The notes under the pieces were generated by a model, which made no database searches, was not told the DNA's origin, and saw only the letters and a list, made by a program, of their open reading frames with translations. Made by a program: the position numbers and the translations under genes. Shown piece by piece: positions 24,301 through 35,600 of a stretch of DNA of 64,000 nucleotides. Position 1 is the first letter of the stretch. Every line of letters starts with the position of its first letter. Source of the DNA: Volutella citrinella (lineage: Eukaryota; Ascomycota; Sordariomycetes; Hypocreales; Nectriaceae); contig JAWZSP010000006.1 in NCBI GenBank assembly GCA_034401135.1, positions 3,224,001 to 3,288,000 on the forward strand, given 5' to 3'.

Positions 24301-25490
24301 AGCGCCGGATGTAAGTCCCGTGGCCTGGCCGGAGCTTTCCCATTGCTCGCCCGGCTGACATGATACCATATTGATCGCCTTCGCCATTGTGACGAGCTCG
24401 GAGCCTTTGCTCTCGGACGCTCGGGGGTTCCCCTATTCACGGAATGTCTTTGCATACCACCTCAGGGTCCCATGGCTTTTCCTTTTGTCTTGGATGAGAA
24501 CAGGTCTGCACTCTGCAGCCATGGCCATTTCTTTTTCGCGCCCCGCTCTGCGCAGCGATCCGCGCTCTTGGAGCCGGGGGACACTCTACGCCCAAAAGAT
24601 GCATCAGACAGAAGCCGGCGTCGCTCTGCTGGGCCTGTGATCCACCTCTGCCGTAAATTGATCGGAGTCCCCGTCTTCAGATTATCAAACAATGTCATCT
24701 TGTAGGCCGGACCGGGAGCTGAGGCTGTTTCCAAGCTCAAGCCAGCGTCCGAGGACGCATTTGCAACTTGCGAGTGGTGAGTTGCCCAGGCCAAGAAGCG
24801 TCCCATTCGAGCATCATCCGTGAGGGATGGATGGCCTCTGCAAAAGAAATCGAGGCATCACTATCACTGCGTGGGGTCCGACGTCCGTGCGCCTCCATCA
24901 GAAGAAGTAAGCCGGCTTTGTGCCAGAAGCGATATCCCTCGAACCATGTGTTGTGTTCTGTTTCATGCAAATTGTACGTGCACCCACATCCCGGCTCTAC
25001 ATTTGTAACAAGCAGTGGCACCAGTCTACTACCTATGTAGCTTCACCAAATTGGCCCCGAGCTATCATGTCCGCTCGAATATACATTGGGTGCGGTGCGA
25101 GTACGGACTCGACAGCAGACCATGACGGTGGAATGCTGCATTATTGCAAGGCCGAAGGCTTGCACAGAGTGTTTGGTTCACAATACTCCAATAAAGCCAG
25201 AGGGCACAACATGGCATCCAAGACTGAGAGTTTCAAAGTCAAGGTGGCATCCTACACCTCCTCCCCGTTGAACATATAATCCGGGATCAGTTGCACCATG
25301 AAGACCGTATGCCAAAACAAAAGAACATGACCAGAGACCGACGACTACGTGTGTATTTAATATATCAGTTATGCTTAATTACAAGAACAGCCCCCCCACG
25401 AGGCCGCGGAGTAGAGCTAGACTAGTAAAATCGCTTTTTAAGGATTGCTCCAGCCAAAAATGATAACCATCTCTAATCTAGCTGCAGGCT
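18392..25490. other. 7.1 kb gene-free stretch upstream of the forkhead gene
   Basis: No coding region is supported. The first ~1.2 kb next to 18391 is probably the forkhead promoter and leader, with purine-rich tracts on the + strand (about 18480-18540 and 19100-19180). The last few hundred bases are the 3' flank of the reductase gene. The longest open frame (20989..21954, minus strand, 321 codons) has an unstructured composition, no domain and no splice support. An imperfect inverted repeat lies at 23331-23370. No transposon ends, long repeats or AT-rich RIP-like sequence were seen. Confidence 0.5.
23331..23370. repeat. Imperfect inverted repeat
   Basis: GTTGTGCAGCAC at 23331-23342 pairs with GTGGTGCACAAC at 23359-23370 with one mismatch, leaving a 16-nt loop. 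No U-tract follows and function is unknown. Confidence 0.5.
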
Positions 25491-26701
25491 TTACATGGTA
25501 GGAATACCCTCATACTCCCCGTAGCCGAGTGCGAGATTCATATTTTCTTGTCAAGTTAGCGAGGAACTAGAATTATATATCAGGGTTCAAGTCACTTACG
25601 CAGGCACTGAGTGCTGGCTCCCTTGTTGAGGTTGTCTATCGTGGCGCAAACAACCACCCGCTTGCCGGTATCATCCACAGCAAACGCGCCGATCTCGACG
25701 CCATGTAGTCCGGAAATACCCTTGACGAGAGGGGCCTCGCCCACAACCTTGACGAGCTTCTCGCCAGCATATCGCTCCTGGTAGATGTGGCGGATATCGC
25801 GCGATGTCATAGTCTTATTCAGGGGCATGTTGATGGTGAGGTGAATGCCCCTAAACCAGGAAGCAACGTGTGGCATAAAGGCAACCGGGGTGCCGAGGTG
25901 TCGGCTGATTTCTCGTTCATGGACGTGGCCTGTCAACGAATATGGAGCCAGGTTGTCCTTCAGCCTGTTGAGATCGTTGTTCGGGCCTGGCCGAGTACCA
26001 GCGCCGGAGTATCCTGACACGCCAAAGACAGAAGGCAAGCCTCCCAGGTGCTCAAGCATGGGCGCGATGCCGAGCTGAGCACCTGTGGCATAGCAGCCGG
26101 GGTTGGAGATTCGGGTGGCCTGGCAAATAGCGGAACGCTTGGTGAGCTCAGGTAGAGCATAGGTCCATGAGTCATTGGCTCGCTGGTCGGCGGAGAGATC
26201 AACAATGAGGCTCTTGGACTTGATATTCTCAAAGGCGTCGATGAAGGGCTTGGCCGCGCCGTTGGGGAGAGCCATGACCCAGCAGTCCACTTGACCGTCC
26301 TGATCCAGCTTGACCACGTCCTCGGGAGCCAAGTTCTCGTAGATGATTTTACGCTTGCTGTAACCCTGGAGCTCTTGGCCCGCCAGCTCTCGTGAAGAAA
26401 CATGGCGGAGGTCCATGTACGGGTGCTCGTTGAGAAGGTCGATCAAGGCCTGGCCAGTATATCCTCGGGCTCCAATCAGAGCAATGCGAGACGGGACATC
26501 GTTTGAGGCATTCTTAATTCCCAGGGGGGGGTTGGGGTTCGTCGCCGTGGCGAACCCCCGGACCGCGAGTCTGGAGGATGTGTTTCGAGAGTTGATCGCC
26601 TGGCGTCCGGTCGACCTTGAGGAAGCGGAGACTGACGTAATGAGAGGGCGGGCAGCTCGGCGGGCGCCGGCGCGCATGGCCACGGAGGTGGCAGAGAGCA
26701 T
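25491..26701 (-). CDS. Stand-alone mitochondrial N-acetyl-gamma-glutamyl-phosphate reductase (ARG-6/ARG5,6 C-terminal half only)
   Basis: Exons 25600..26701 and 25491..25546 give 385 residues; the 53-nt intron (GTAAGT, GCTAAC, ACAAG) adds the conserved tail QNMNLALGY. The enzyme reduces N-acetylglutamyl phosphate to the semialdehyde in arginine/ornithine synthesis in mitochondria. Seen: an Arg/Ser/Ala-rich presequence at 1-50 (MLSATSVAMRAGARRAARP), linker RGFATATNPNPPLG, NADP loop GARGYTG, catalytic cysteine in NPGCYAT, GYSGAGT and HVHEREI. In fungi this reductase is normally the C-terminal half of a bifunctional protein behind an acetylglutamate kinase. No kinase sequence lies between this start and PAN1. 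The usual DLSADYRF motif reads DLSADQRA, hinting at divergence. It may be a paralogue alongside a complete ARG-6 elsewhere. Confidence 0.9.
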
Positions 26702-27293
26702 GATTTCGGCTGATTCTCAGCTCAATTGATCGCCTGCGAGCGGTAGGGACGTTGTGTCTCTGACTCGACAGGATTTGTGGTTGTGTGGCCGAGATCGGTA
26801 AATAGGTCGCTGGATGCGGAAGTGGTGAAGACATTAAGGTTTTGGCCGCCACCAGTGCACGGTCCGACTATTAATCCCCCGCACACCTCGTTTGATTTGG
26901 TGGCGACGATCACGCGACAACATCATGACAGGACAGGCAAGGTTTGATACCACGATTCGGCCGAATAGCTCGTTCAGTTCACCTGTGCTGCGTGTGTACA
27001 TGGGAAGATGTAGCACTCAATTCTAGTTCTGCCTTTCTATGGAGTGAATGAACTTGCTATCCACAACTTCTCCCACCATGGCTCAGCAATCAATTCTCAA
27101 ACACAGAGAGGAAGCGAGTAGTACATGATTGTATAATAATGGGTAGAATTTACGAAATATAACACTCCTGGTAACGCTGTTTATCACGTCCCAGTCCACT
27201 CGAAACGTAGCAATTAGACTATGACAACTCTCCTCTACCTTGGTGGACTTGGTCACCTTCCCACCATCGTTTGGCCAAGTGACAAGAAACAAA
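26702..27293 (-). promoter_or_regulatory. Promoter of the reductase gene and 3' flank of PAN1
   Basis: The 592 bp hold no gene. TGACTC at 26761-26766, 60 bp upstream of the reductase start, matches six of seven bases of the GCN4/CPC-1 site that controls amino-acid synthesis genes; it may lie in the leader rather than the promoter proper. Confidence 0.45.
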
Positions 27294-30200
27294 CTAATCC
27301 AGAACACGACCGGCGACTGCGGCTGCACTCTTATCCTTAGTTGTCGTCTTCTTGAGCGCCCTACCCATCTGAATCTCGCCCAAGAAGCCAGCGGGACGCC
27401 CACCAGCAGGCGGGGCCGGGGCGTCACCTCCCGGGGGAGGCGGGGGAGGAGGCGGTGGCGGGGCACCCATACCAGGCATCGGGGGAGGCGGAGGAGGGGG
27501 AGCCCCAGTCGTTGGCATAGGGGGTGGAGGAGGAGGAGGAGCAGTGGGAGCTCCAGACTCGGGCATCGGAGGAGGCGGGGGAGGAGGAGCAGGCGGCGCG
27601 GAGACAGGTGAAGTAGCCGTGGGCATAGGCGGCGGAGGAGGAGGAGGAGGAGCAATGGGTGACTCGGTGCTCGCAGGAGCAGGGCTGGTCGGTGTAGAAT
27701 CACGGCCAGCAGCAGAGAGTGGTCTGGGGGGTGCCATGGTGCCAAACAGGATCGACGCAAGCTGGGCAGCATTACCACCTCCCGGACGGTCGTCGTCCGA
27801 ATCTTCGTCATCCGAGTCCTTGTCCGAGCCCCAGTCGTCCGAGTCAGCACGGCGGCGCGATACGGGCGCAGTTGGTGCGGCTGGCGCCGCCTTGTTCTCC
27901 TGAGTTATCCTGTGGAAGGGGTTTGTAGAACCGTCTGTAGGCGGAACTGGGGCCTTCGCGGCAGGGGCAGCCGGCGCAGGGGCTGGGGGCACAGGAGGAG
28001 CAGTAGCCGGAGCTGCCGATGAATCCGAGGTCTGCGACATCATGCGGAAGAACGGATTCTTGCTCTCCGTCTCTGATGGAGGCGAGACAACAGGCTCCGC
28101 AACAGGAGCCGAAATGGTCGGCACTGGCGGCGGAGAGGGCTTCCTCTCCGGTTCATGGTTGCTCACCTGGCTACCACCAAGAGTAGGAGTGGATGCCTGG
28201 GGGGTGATTTGCTCGGGACCGTCGTCATCGTCAGACGAGCTGTCCTCATCCATGGCTTCAAGCTGGCGCTGAAGCTCGAGCTCTCGCTGGCGGGCGGCTT
28301 CAATCTCTGCTCGTCGCGCAGCAAGCTGGGCTTCCTTCTCCTTGGCGGCGGCCACGGCGGCCTTCTTCTTCTTCTTCTCCTCCTCCTTCTTGAGCTTTCC
28401 TTGGCGTACCTGTTCCTCAAGAGCCTTGAGGCGAGCATCGGCAGCTGCCCTCTCATTGGCAAGTTCATCCTCTTGCTCTCGGGCAGATTCCCTGGGAAAT
28501 TGGTTAGCCATGATCTGAAGCATTGCGTGGTTATACATTATGGGCACTCACTCCATCTTCTTGGTTTCAAGCTGCTGTTGCTCGCGCTCTCGGGCAAGCC
28601 TCTCCTCCTCTGCGTGCTTGGCGGCCTGGTCTTGCTCAGCCTTCTTGGCTGCTTCAAGGTCATCGGCCTCCTGCTTGCCTCGATGTCTCGAAGGAGGAGG
28701 CGGGGGGGCTTTCGCCTGAGGCTTGGACGGTTCAGGAGCGGGTGGAGGTATGCCTTGCTCTTCGGCCAACCGAGCTTGGCGCTCAGCTTCTCGTCGAGAA
28801 TCCTCTTCTTCAGCCTGGCGCAGCTTGGCAGCTCTTTCAGCGCGCTCACGCTCCATTCGCTGAGCGGCAGTTTCTCCCGGCTTCGAAGGGGCCTTGATGC
28901 CCAGGGCAGCAAGACGTTCGGCCATACGTTGTTCAGCTTGCTGCTTGATGAAAGCAGCGCGCTCTTCGGGGGTCTTGTAAGACGAATAGGAGCCACCCGC
29001 CGCGGGGGGTGTGGCAGTACGAGAGGTAGACACAGGGCTCTCAACACGAGTGCTGGCAGAACGCTCAGAACGCTCAGAACGCTCTTCACGAGCAGCTGCA
29101 GCGGGGGCAGGGCGCTTGTCCTGGGCGCGCACGCGGGCAGCTCGGCTCTCACGCTGAAGATCGAAGATGAAATCACGTACTTCGTCCTCAACGCCGAGGG
29201 CGTCCTCCCAGCGTCGCTTCTCGTGCTCACTGCTGCTATCCCGCCCGCCTTCCTGAAGGCTGTCTTCAATTCCGCGGGCAAAGTCCCGAACGCTCTCCTC
29301 AACATCCTTGACCATGCGTTCGTTGCTCTCCTTCTCATTCCTGACCCTGATGCTTTCCTCTTCGAGGCGCTTCGGCGCATCGACATCTTCTGTGCCAATG
29401 TCCAGCTTCTCGCCTCTCAGAGCGGCAGCTCGCTGCTGCATCATCGCCTTGGCCCGAGCCTTCAGACGGTCCGACTCGGTCACTGCGCCGCCGGGGCCAG
29501 TTCCCGTAATGGCCGGACCACTGCCTGGGTGAGCCTTGGCGTCCTTGAGACGGAATAGCTCAAGCCTGGCCTCCATGATTGCTTTTTCGGTCCTGCGAAC
29601 CTGAGAAGCTAGTTCGGGAACCTTGTCATTGAGGTTCTGGAGCTGACGCTTCAGGGCTCGTCGTTCGGCATCCGAATCTCCACCGGCCAGGGCGGCATCG
29701 GGATGAGCATCAATGTCGTCCTGGAGACGACGAATCCGGCGGTAGAGTTCCTCAGCCTCGCGTCGGTCTCGCCTGTCAAGAATGTCGTCCTCTTCGTGGT
29801 TTTTCTCATCGGCAAAGTCCATAGCATCAAGCAACACCTCCTTCTCCTTGATCTTCTTCCTCAGCTGATCCAGAGTCAAATCCTCGTTTGAGCCAACAGA
29901 AGCTGGGGATTCAGGGCGAGGAGAATTGTTGCCAATTCTGCGACGGGCGCTTGACCTGTAACCAAACTGCTCATCATCGTTCTTGAATACAGTGGCATCC
30001 TTCCGCGACGGAGCGGAAGCGCCAGCTCCGCCCCTGAAGGAACGATTCTTCATGTAGCTGACACCAGTTTTCTGGGGTAGCAATGCCGCTCCCGAGTTTT
30101 TGCGGTAGTCAGACTCCTCATGAAGCATCGACTTGATAGCACCGATGGAACTGTTGAAGTTGCGGGTGGAAGGAGGCACAAGCTCGGGGGGGAGGTTATT

Positions 30201-31870
30201 GGGAATGGGGTAACCGTTGAGCTTCCGGTAGATCAAATGCATAGACACGGCGAACTCATCCAAATCAAGGCGTCCCTTGTTGCCGTGGTCGGCAAGGGTC
30301 CAAATTCGCTCCAGATCAGGCTTCTCCAAGCCACTCTGTCCAAAGATCTCGATGGCTTGGTCACCGCCAATGAAGCCCTTTCCAAGGCCGTCCCAGGCCT
30401 TGAAGAGCGAGTCGTATCGAGTCTTCTCCTCCTTGGTAATGGCCCAAGGAATCACGGCATTTCCCTGGAGGCCCTGAGTTGTGAAGTTGCCTGCCTCTCT
30501 GCCCTGTTGAGGCATCATTCGGGCCTGCAGGGCATCAATGTTGGGTAGGCCGCTTGCGGGCGCGTTGACGAGACCCCATTGTCCAGGACGACCAGTGGGT
30601 TGAGCGTTGAGGGGAGCAGCCATCCCGCCAGCATTAGAGGCAAGTGACTGACCAAACCCTGTGGGCATTGGCGGCATTGGGGGTCGGGGGCCCTGGAAGC
30701 CAGTAGCTTGAGGGTTTTGCAGATTTTGGAAGCCAGTGGGCTGGGTCTGTAGGCCCTGGTTCTGCCCAAAACCAGCCTGCTGACCAGGAAAGCCTGTCAT
30801 CTGAGCCTGTAGAATCTGCGCATTGGACTGTTGAGGCTGAGGCTGAGGCTGCTGGATGGTCGGCGGGGTGGCCGTGTTGGTCCTGATCTCGGGAGCGTTG
30901 CTTGCGGAGCTGTCATCTGTGATGCTGAAGTTGATGATGTCCACCATGCTCGAGACCTCATTTTTGATGGTTTCCGAGAGGCTGGGAGGGAGCTGCTTGC
31001 CAATGCGCTTCAGGTTGCAAAGATACATGGCGAGCGCAAATTCGGGGAAGTAGAGTTGCCCAGCTCGCGTCGTATCAGCGAGGGTCCTGTCATCGGATGT
31101 TAGCACACGCAATTAGACCCCCCTCGAGGGTTGGAGAGCGATTCTTTTTCCACCTACCAAATGTGGGACAGGGAGTCTCCGTCCAGCTGGGAGCGGAGGA
31201 GCAGATCCCGAGCCGTCTCGCCCGACATGGTCATCGATGAGTCGCCGACGGCCGACTTGAATAACGTCTCGAACTTGGCCTGATCGGCGGCAGTAATGAA
31301 AGACAGCCGAATATTCGGGATCTTGGTTGGCGCTGCTTTCTCAGCTCGGCGACCCCTCGGCTTTGAGCTGGCGTTGAACGAGGCGGCCATCTCGGTAAAG
31401 CCGGTGGCTTGGGGCTTCATCGGAGGAGGGGGGGGATTCGACGGGCCGGAACCTGCGGCAGGAGCCGGGGAGCCAGAGAAACCCGACTGCTGTTGAGGCT
31501 GCTGCTGCTGTTGCTGCTGCTGTTGTTGCTGGAACTGCTGCTGGAATTGCGGCGGCATCGACGGTAGGGGCGGAGCTCCGGTTTGGAAGCCCTGTTGCGG
31601 CTGGGCTTGGCCGGGAAAGCCAGTGTACTGCTGCTGAAGCGGCTGCTGCTGCTGAGGCTGCAGGCCAGCTCCTTGCAAAGGGAAGCCGGTATACTGCGCC
31701 TGGAGAGGAGCCTGTCCAAAGCCCGTGGGCTGAGGCGCAACACCAAAGGGGCCGGGCTGCTGGCCAGGCTGCTGCTGGCCAGCACCCGGATTGCCAAAGG
31801 AAGCTCCATATTGCTGCGCTCCAGGGCGCTGGCTGTTCCCGCCCAGGTAGGCGTTCGAGTTGGAGAACAT
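27294..31870 (-). CDS. pan1: Actin cytoskeleton-regulatory complex protein PAN1
   Basis: Exons 31158..31870, 28552..31086 and 27294..28491 give 1481 residues, the usual size in moulds. Domain order: a Gln/Gly/Pro-rich N-terminus with repeated QxTGF motifs and a polyglutamine run; EH domain 1 (about 188-280); a second QxTGF-rich linker; EH domain 2 (about 455-540) with EF-hand loop [13 protein letters not shown]; a long Glu/Arg/Ala-rich coiled coil; a proline-rich region with several runs of seven or more prolines; and a C-terminal WH2-like motif ending [11 protein letters not shown]1 binds endocytic adaptors through its EH domains and activates Arp2/3 at endocytic patches, with End3 and Sla1. 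The introns are 71 and 60 nt with GCTAAC branch sites. A 467-codon open frame antisense to the coiled coil is a compositional shadow. Confidence 0.95.
31486..31550 (-). repeat. pan1: Polyglutamine-coding CAG/CAA tract in PAN1
   Basis: An interrupted CAG/CAA run encodes most of a glutamine stretch around residues 107-128. The CAA interruptions should slow slippage. It is likely to vary in length between strains. Confidence 0.8.
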
Positions 31871-32657
31871 GGCGGGCGTGCGTGAGTCTCAAGATCGATA
31901 GGGAGGCACGGAGGCAACGGAGGGGGGGAGGGACACGGGGGCGCCGCGCGGAAACCGAGACGTCTGGGGGAGCACAAAAGCCCCGCAAGATGGGGCGAAG
32001 AGATAATATGCTGTGAATAGAATAGCAATGCACGCAAAGTCAACCAAGACTTCACCCTTGGACCGCCAGTGCGATGCGGATAGGGAGCATCGATGGGGGA
32101 TGGGATGGGAGAAAGATGGATGGTACTGATGACGAGCTGCCAAGTTGGACGACGTACGTGGGAGTGTCCACCACCGAGACAGACCAAACCCAACCGGCAA
32201 CCAGGCAGCTCCATTCTGCTGCACGAGGCTGGGTCGCTGCAGCAAATTGAAGTGGCTTGACTGGGCAGGGATCCGCCGGGTGTCCACAATGCGTACGTCT
32301 GTGGCGCAGCACTACGAAGCTCTGTACCTTCGCCTACTTGCTTATGCTGCCTACTTGCATGCTCATGAAACCATATCTCCAGGCTCTCATGATTGCTCCC
32401 TGCCGAGGAATACTTGACGGGACGTCAGGCTCTTTCAAGGAAAGTAGTCCGATTAAGGCTTCTAAAACACATTATCATTGCTATTAGCTTTCATGAACTA
32501 TTTGAGGGTATCGTAAATGATCAATCGCAAATCCTAAACAGCCGCTTGCCAACATGTAACGCCCCTTGGCCTCCTCCTCCTAGTCCCTACCGAAATGACC
32601 AATACCAACTGCTCGTTGATGAGATGCATCCTTGCCCGCCCTTCATCCACTTGCCGG
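31871..32657. promoter_or_regulatory. PAN1 promoter and 3' flank of the PH/LRR gene
   Basis: The 787 bp hold the PAN1 promoter and leader (G-rich on the + strand near 31900-31950) and the end of the next minus-strand gene. No open frame with protein features was found. Confidence 0.55.
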
Positions 32658-35600
32658 TCATGATTTGCGCTCAGTGAGGTGCACACCGTTGTCCTCCTCT
32701 TCGATGCGGCCCACATCGGAGCTCCAGAACCGTTGGTGCGCCTGCATTTCCAGTGCGAAATCACTGTCTTGAATGTCCAGAAAGGAAAATTCGTAATCAA
32801 GCGTGCCATTGTCGCCAGCCCCATCAAACTGCTCATTGCCCAAGCTGTACTCCTTCTCAACTGGGGATTCTAGTTCGGGGGGAGTTGGCATCGCCGAGCC
32901 CGTACTGGCGCTGTCGATTGCAGGGCTCACACCCTCCTCACTCGACACATTCGAGTTTGATCGCTCCACCCTCGAGTTGCTGTCGGTAGCCATACTCAGA
33001 AGGCGAGCCGTGCTTGGAGAGAGCGACATAATGCTGTGCCGCTTCTGGTAATTGCTAGGATCTTGACGACCTATGGCCTTCTGTGCCTCAAAGGCCCGGC
33101 GTGCAAGCCCGCCAAACTCATTGGAGAACACCTCATCACCGTCTCCGAACCGGTGAAACAGCGACAGTCGTGCCTCCAGCCGGTCATCCTCGCCGTCTTC
33201 ATATAGAAGCCTGTTTCTCTTCATAATCTGAGCGCGAGTCTGCACACAGTCATCCCACCCGTCTTTCAGTTGTTGGACCAACGGTCGGCTGACGCTTGGT
33301 GGTGGCTTGTCATGGCGAAACATCGAGATTACCATTGATTGGCGCCGAGATGATGCAGTGGTGGGTGTAGTGGCCGACACAGCATTGTCGATCGACTTTT
33401 GAATGGTGTGGTTGAGTTCTTGGTGCGAGAATGCCGAAAAGTAGCGGATCGTGGAGTTCTCCGCCAAGTGCTTCACCAGATGACGATAGTTGGAGAGGTT
33501 GAAGTCATTCCCTTCGCAGTCCAAAGTGTGCAGAGTCTTGTTTGCGGCAATTGCTTCCGCGAGGTCTCCGATGTTGACATTGAGCATCTGGCTCCGCACG
33601 CGGAGATGTTCGAGCTGCTTGTTTGACCGAAGCCCAATGAGCGATCTTGAAAATCCACGACCAAGGCGTCCTTCATCCAACTTCGCATCAAAGCCAGAAA
33701 TATCCAGGTAGCGGACTGTGTCGTTTTCGGCGAAGAAATCGGCCACTGCGTGGCATGCCCGTTCGCTTGCGGAGTCCGGGGTTGCCATTCCGGCCAGGCT
33801 AAGACACTCGATTGATTTGTTGACCGTCAGTGCTCGCATCAGCTTAATGTAGTTCTCCTCGAGCGCGAACTCGACCATCTGCATGAACAGGCCCCATGGC
33901 CCGGAACCGCTCGCAATAGCGCCGCAAAGGTCATCGATTCCCTCGTCAAGGCGGCTGCTGTTGACATGGACCAGCAATTCTCTTCCTCGCCCCATGACGT
34001 GGAACAATTGAGCAATTTGCCCACCGGTGAGGCCGCAGTTGTTCATTCGAAGAACTCGAAGGTTCAGTGACATGGGAGTGCTCAAGTAGTTGGCAATCTG
34101 CTCAACTGTTGCGTCGTTAAGCTGTATACAGTCTTTGTCAGCGACCAGTCATTACAACAGAGTATTCAGGGATGGCTTACAGCGATGCCGGACACGTCCA
34201 GTTCCTCGAGTTCCCATGTGTTTAAGGTGTCATCGTTGAACAGCGGCACGCCATATGCAAGTCTTGTGTTGCCCGCAATGTTGAGCTTTCGAATCGCCCG
34301 CAGTTCATTAAGCGCCTGCGATATAATGTCAAACTTCACGGTGCCGTGGTTGTTGGATGTGTCCAGGCACTGCAAGTTGGCAGCTTGTCCGACAATCCCA
34401 GCCCACAGCGTAGTGAGTCCGGAGTCCCCAAGACCGCAGTTTGCCACCTCCAATCTCTTCAAATACGTGCTATCAAGAACAAGGATGTTTGCTGTTAAGC
34501 GTTAGCCTCACTTCCATGTTTAGGTAGCAACTAGACTGACCTAGCTCTTCTGCATCCGCTGTTGGCAGGAGATTATCTGATAGTAGGAGGCTGTGGCAGC
34601 GGCAGCATTCTTGGCGCAGCAGCATGAGGATGGGTCGCAGAGCTTCTGAAATTAGCTTTCGGGCTAAAGCAGGATCTGCCTTGTACTGGTTTGATCGGTT
34701 GCTCGGGTCTTGGTAGCCCACGATATTTCTCAAGTCAATGGTACGGATGGACTCCGAAGCAAAAGCTAGGGCATGAACTTCTTGAGTTAGAACCGGGGCT
34801 TGAGCAAGGAGGTCATAGTGTTCCTCTGCAATTTTATGGCCTTTTCAGTGTCAGTGATGAGTCTGCCTTTTGCAAAGTTGGGGGTGCCCATACCGTTGAG
34901 TGAGGTGTACGCCACAGCATCTCCAAACTGAGAGTAATCTATCTTGCCAGCGAGAGTTGCAAGGTCCACGTTTCGAAAAGAGAGAGCCTTGAAGTAACTA
35001 TTATACCGGAGAGCTCGAAACACGGCCAGGAGTTGGAGTGACGAGTATGGAGGTCCGTTTGACGGCAAAAGCCGAAAGGTTGGTTCAGAAGGAGTGCTCC
35101 ATTCGATCGTCCATCGAGGGACGATGACATTAAACGCGGCGCAGTATGCCTGCAAACTTCTCTCCAGTCCACCCAAGTCGTTGCCGGAAGTGAGTGAGAG
35201 TGGGGGTGCAAGTCCCCTCACATCGAATATAGCTTGCTGCAAGTGCTGAGGCCACATAGGTTTGAGAACCCGGTCTACCTTGGTCATGGCTTCAATAATT
35301 CGTCGATAATGCGAGCTAGCCAGATCCAAACGAGTTTCACGCCCAAATGGGAGGCTAATGTAGCAATCCAGTTAGCGACGGGCGTTTGTTTGTCATGGCA
35401 AGGGGGGAAACCATTCCCGGTTCCACAATCAACTTACCGAAAACTCATGACGAATCTCTGTTCCTGCGTAGCGATGGATGCTTTGAAACGAGTCAGAGTC
35501 ACCGTTCCAAAGGTCTGCACTTTCAACTTGAGCTCGTTTGGCATCATCATGTAGTCCGACTTGCCGCCGACTTCAATGAAGTAGCACATGCATGGTCCGA

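Noticed and set aside
18392..25490. Decayed transposon or RIP-mutated repeat in the large gap
   Set aside because: Base composition is not AT-rich, no terminal repeats or transposase/reverse-transcriptase motifs were read in any frame.
27083..27850. 255-codon minus-strand frame near the end of PAN1
   Set aside because: It overlaps the proline-rich PAN1 coding sequence in another frame and is a Leu/Arg shadow.
28155..29558. 467-codon open frame on the + strand
   Set aside because: It is antisense to the Glu/Arg/Ala-rich coiled coil of PAN1; its leucine-rich translation is what the reverse complement of such codons gives.
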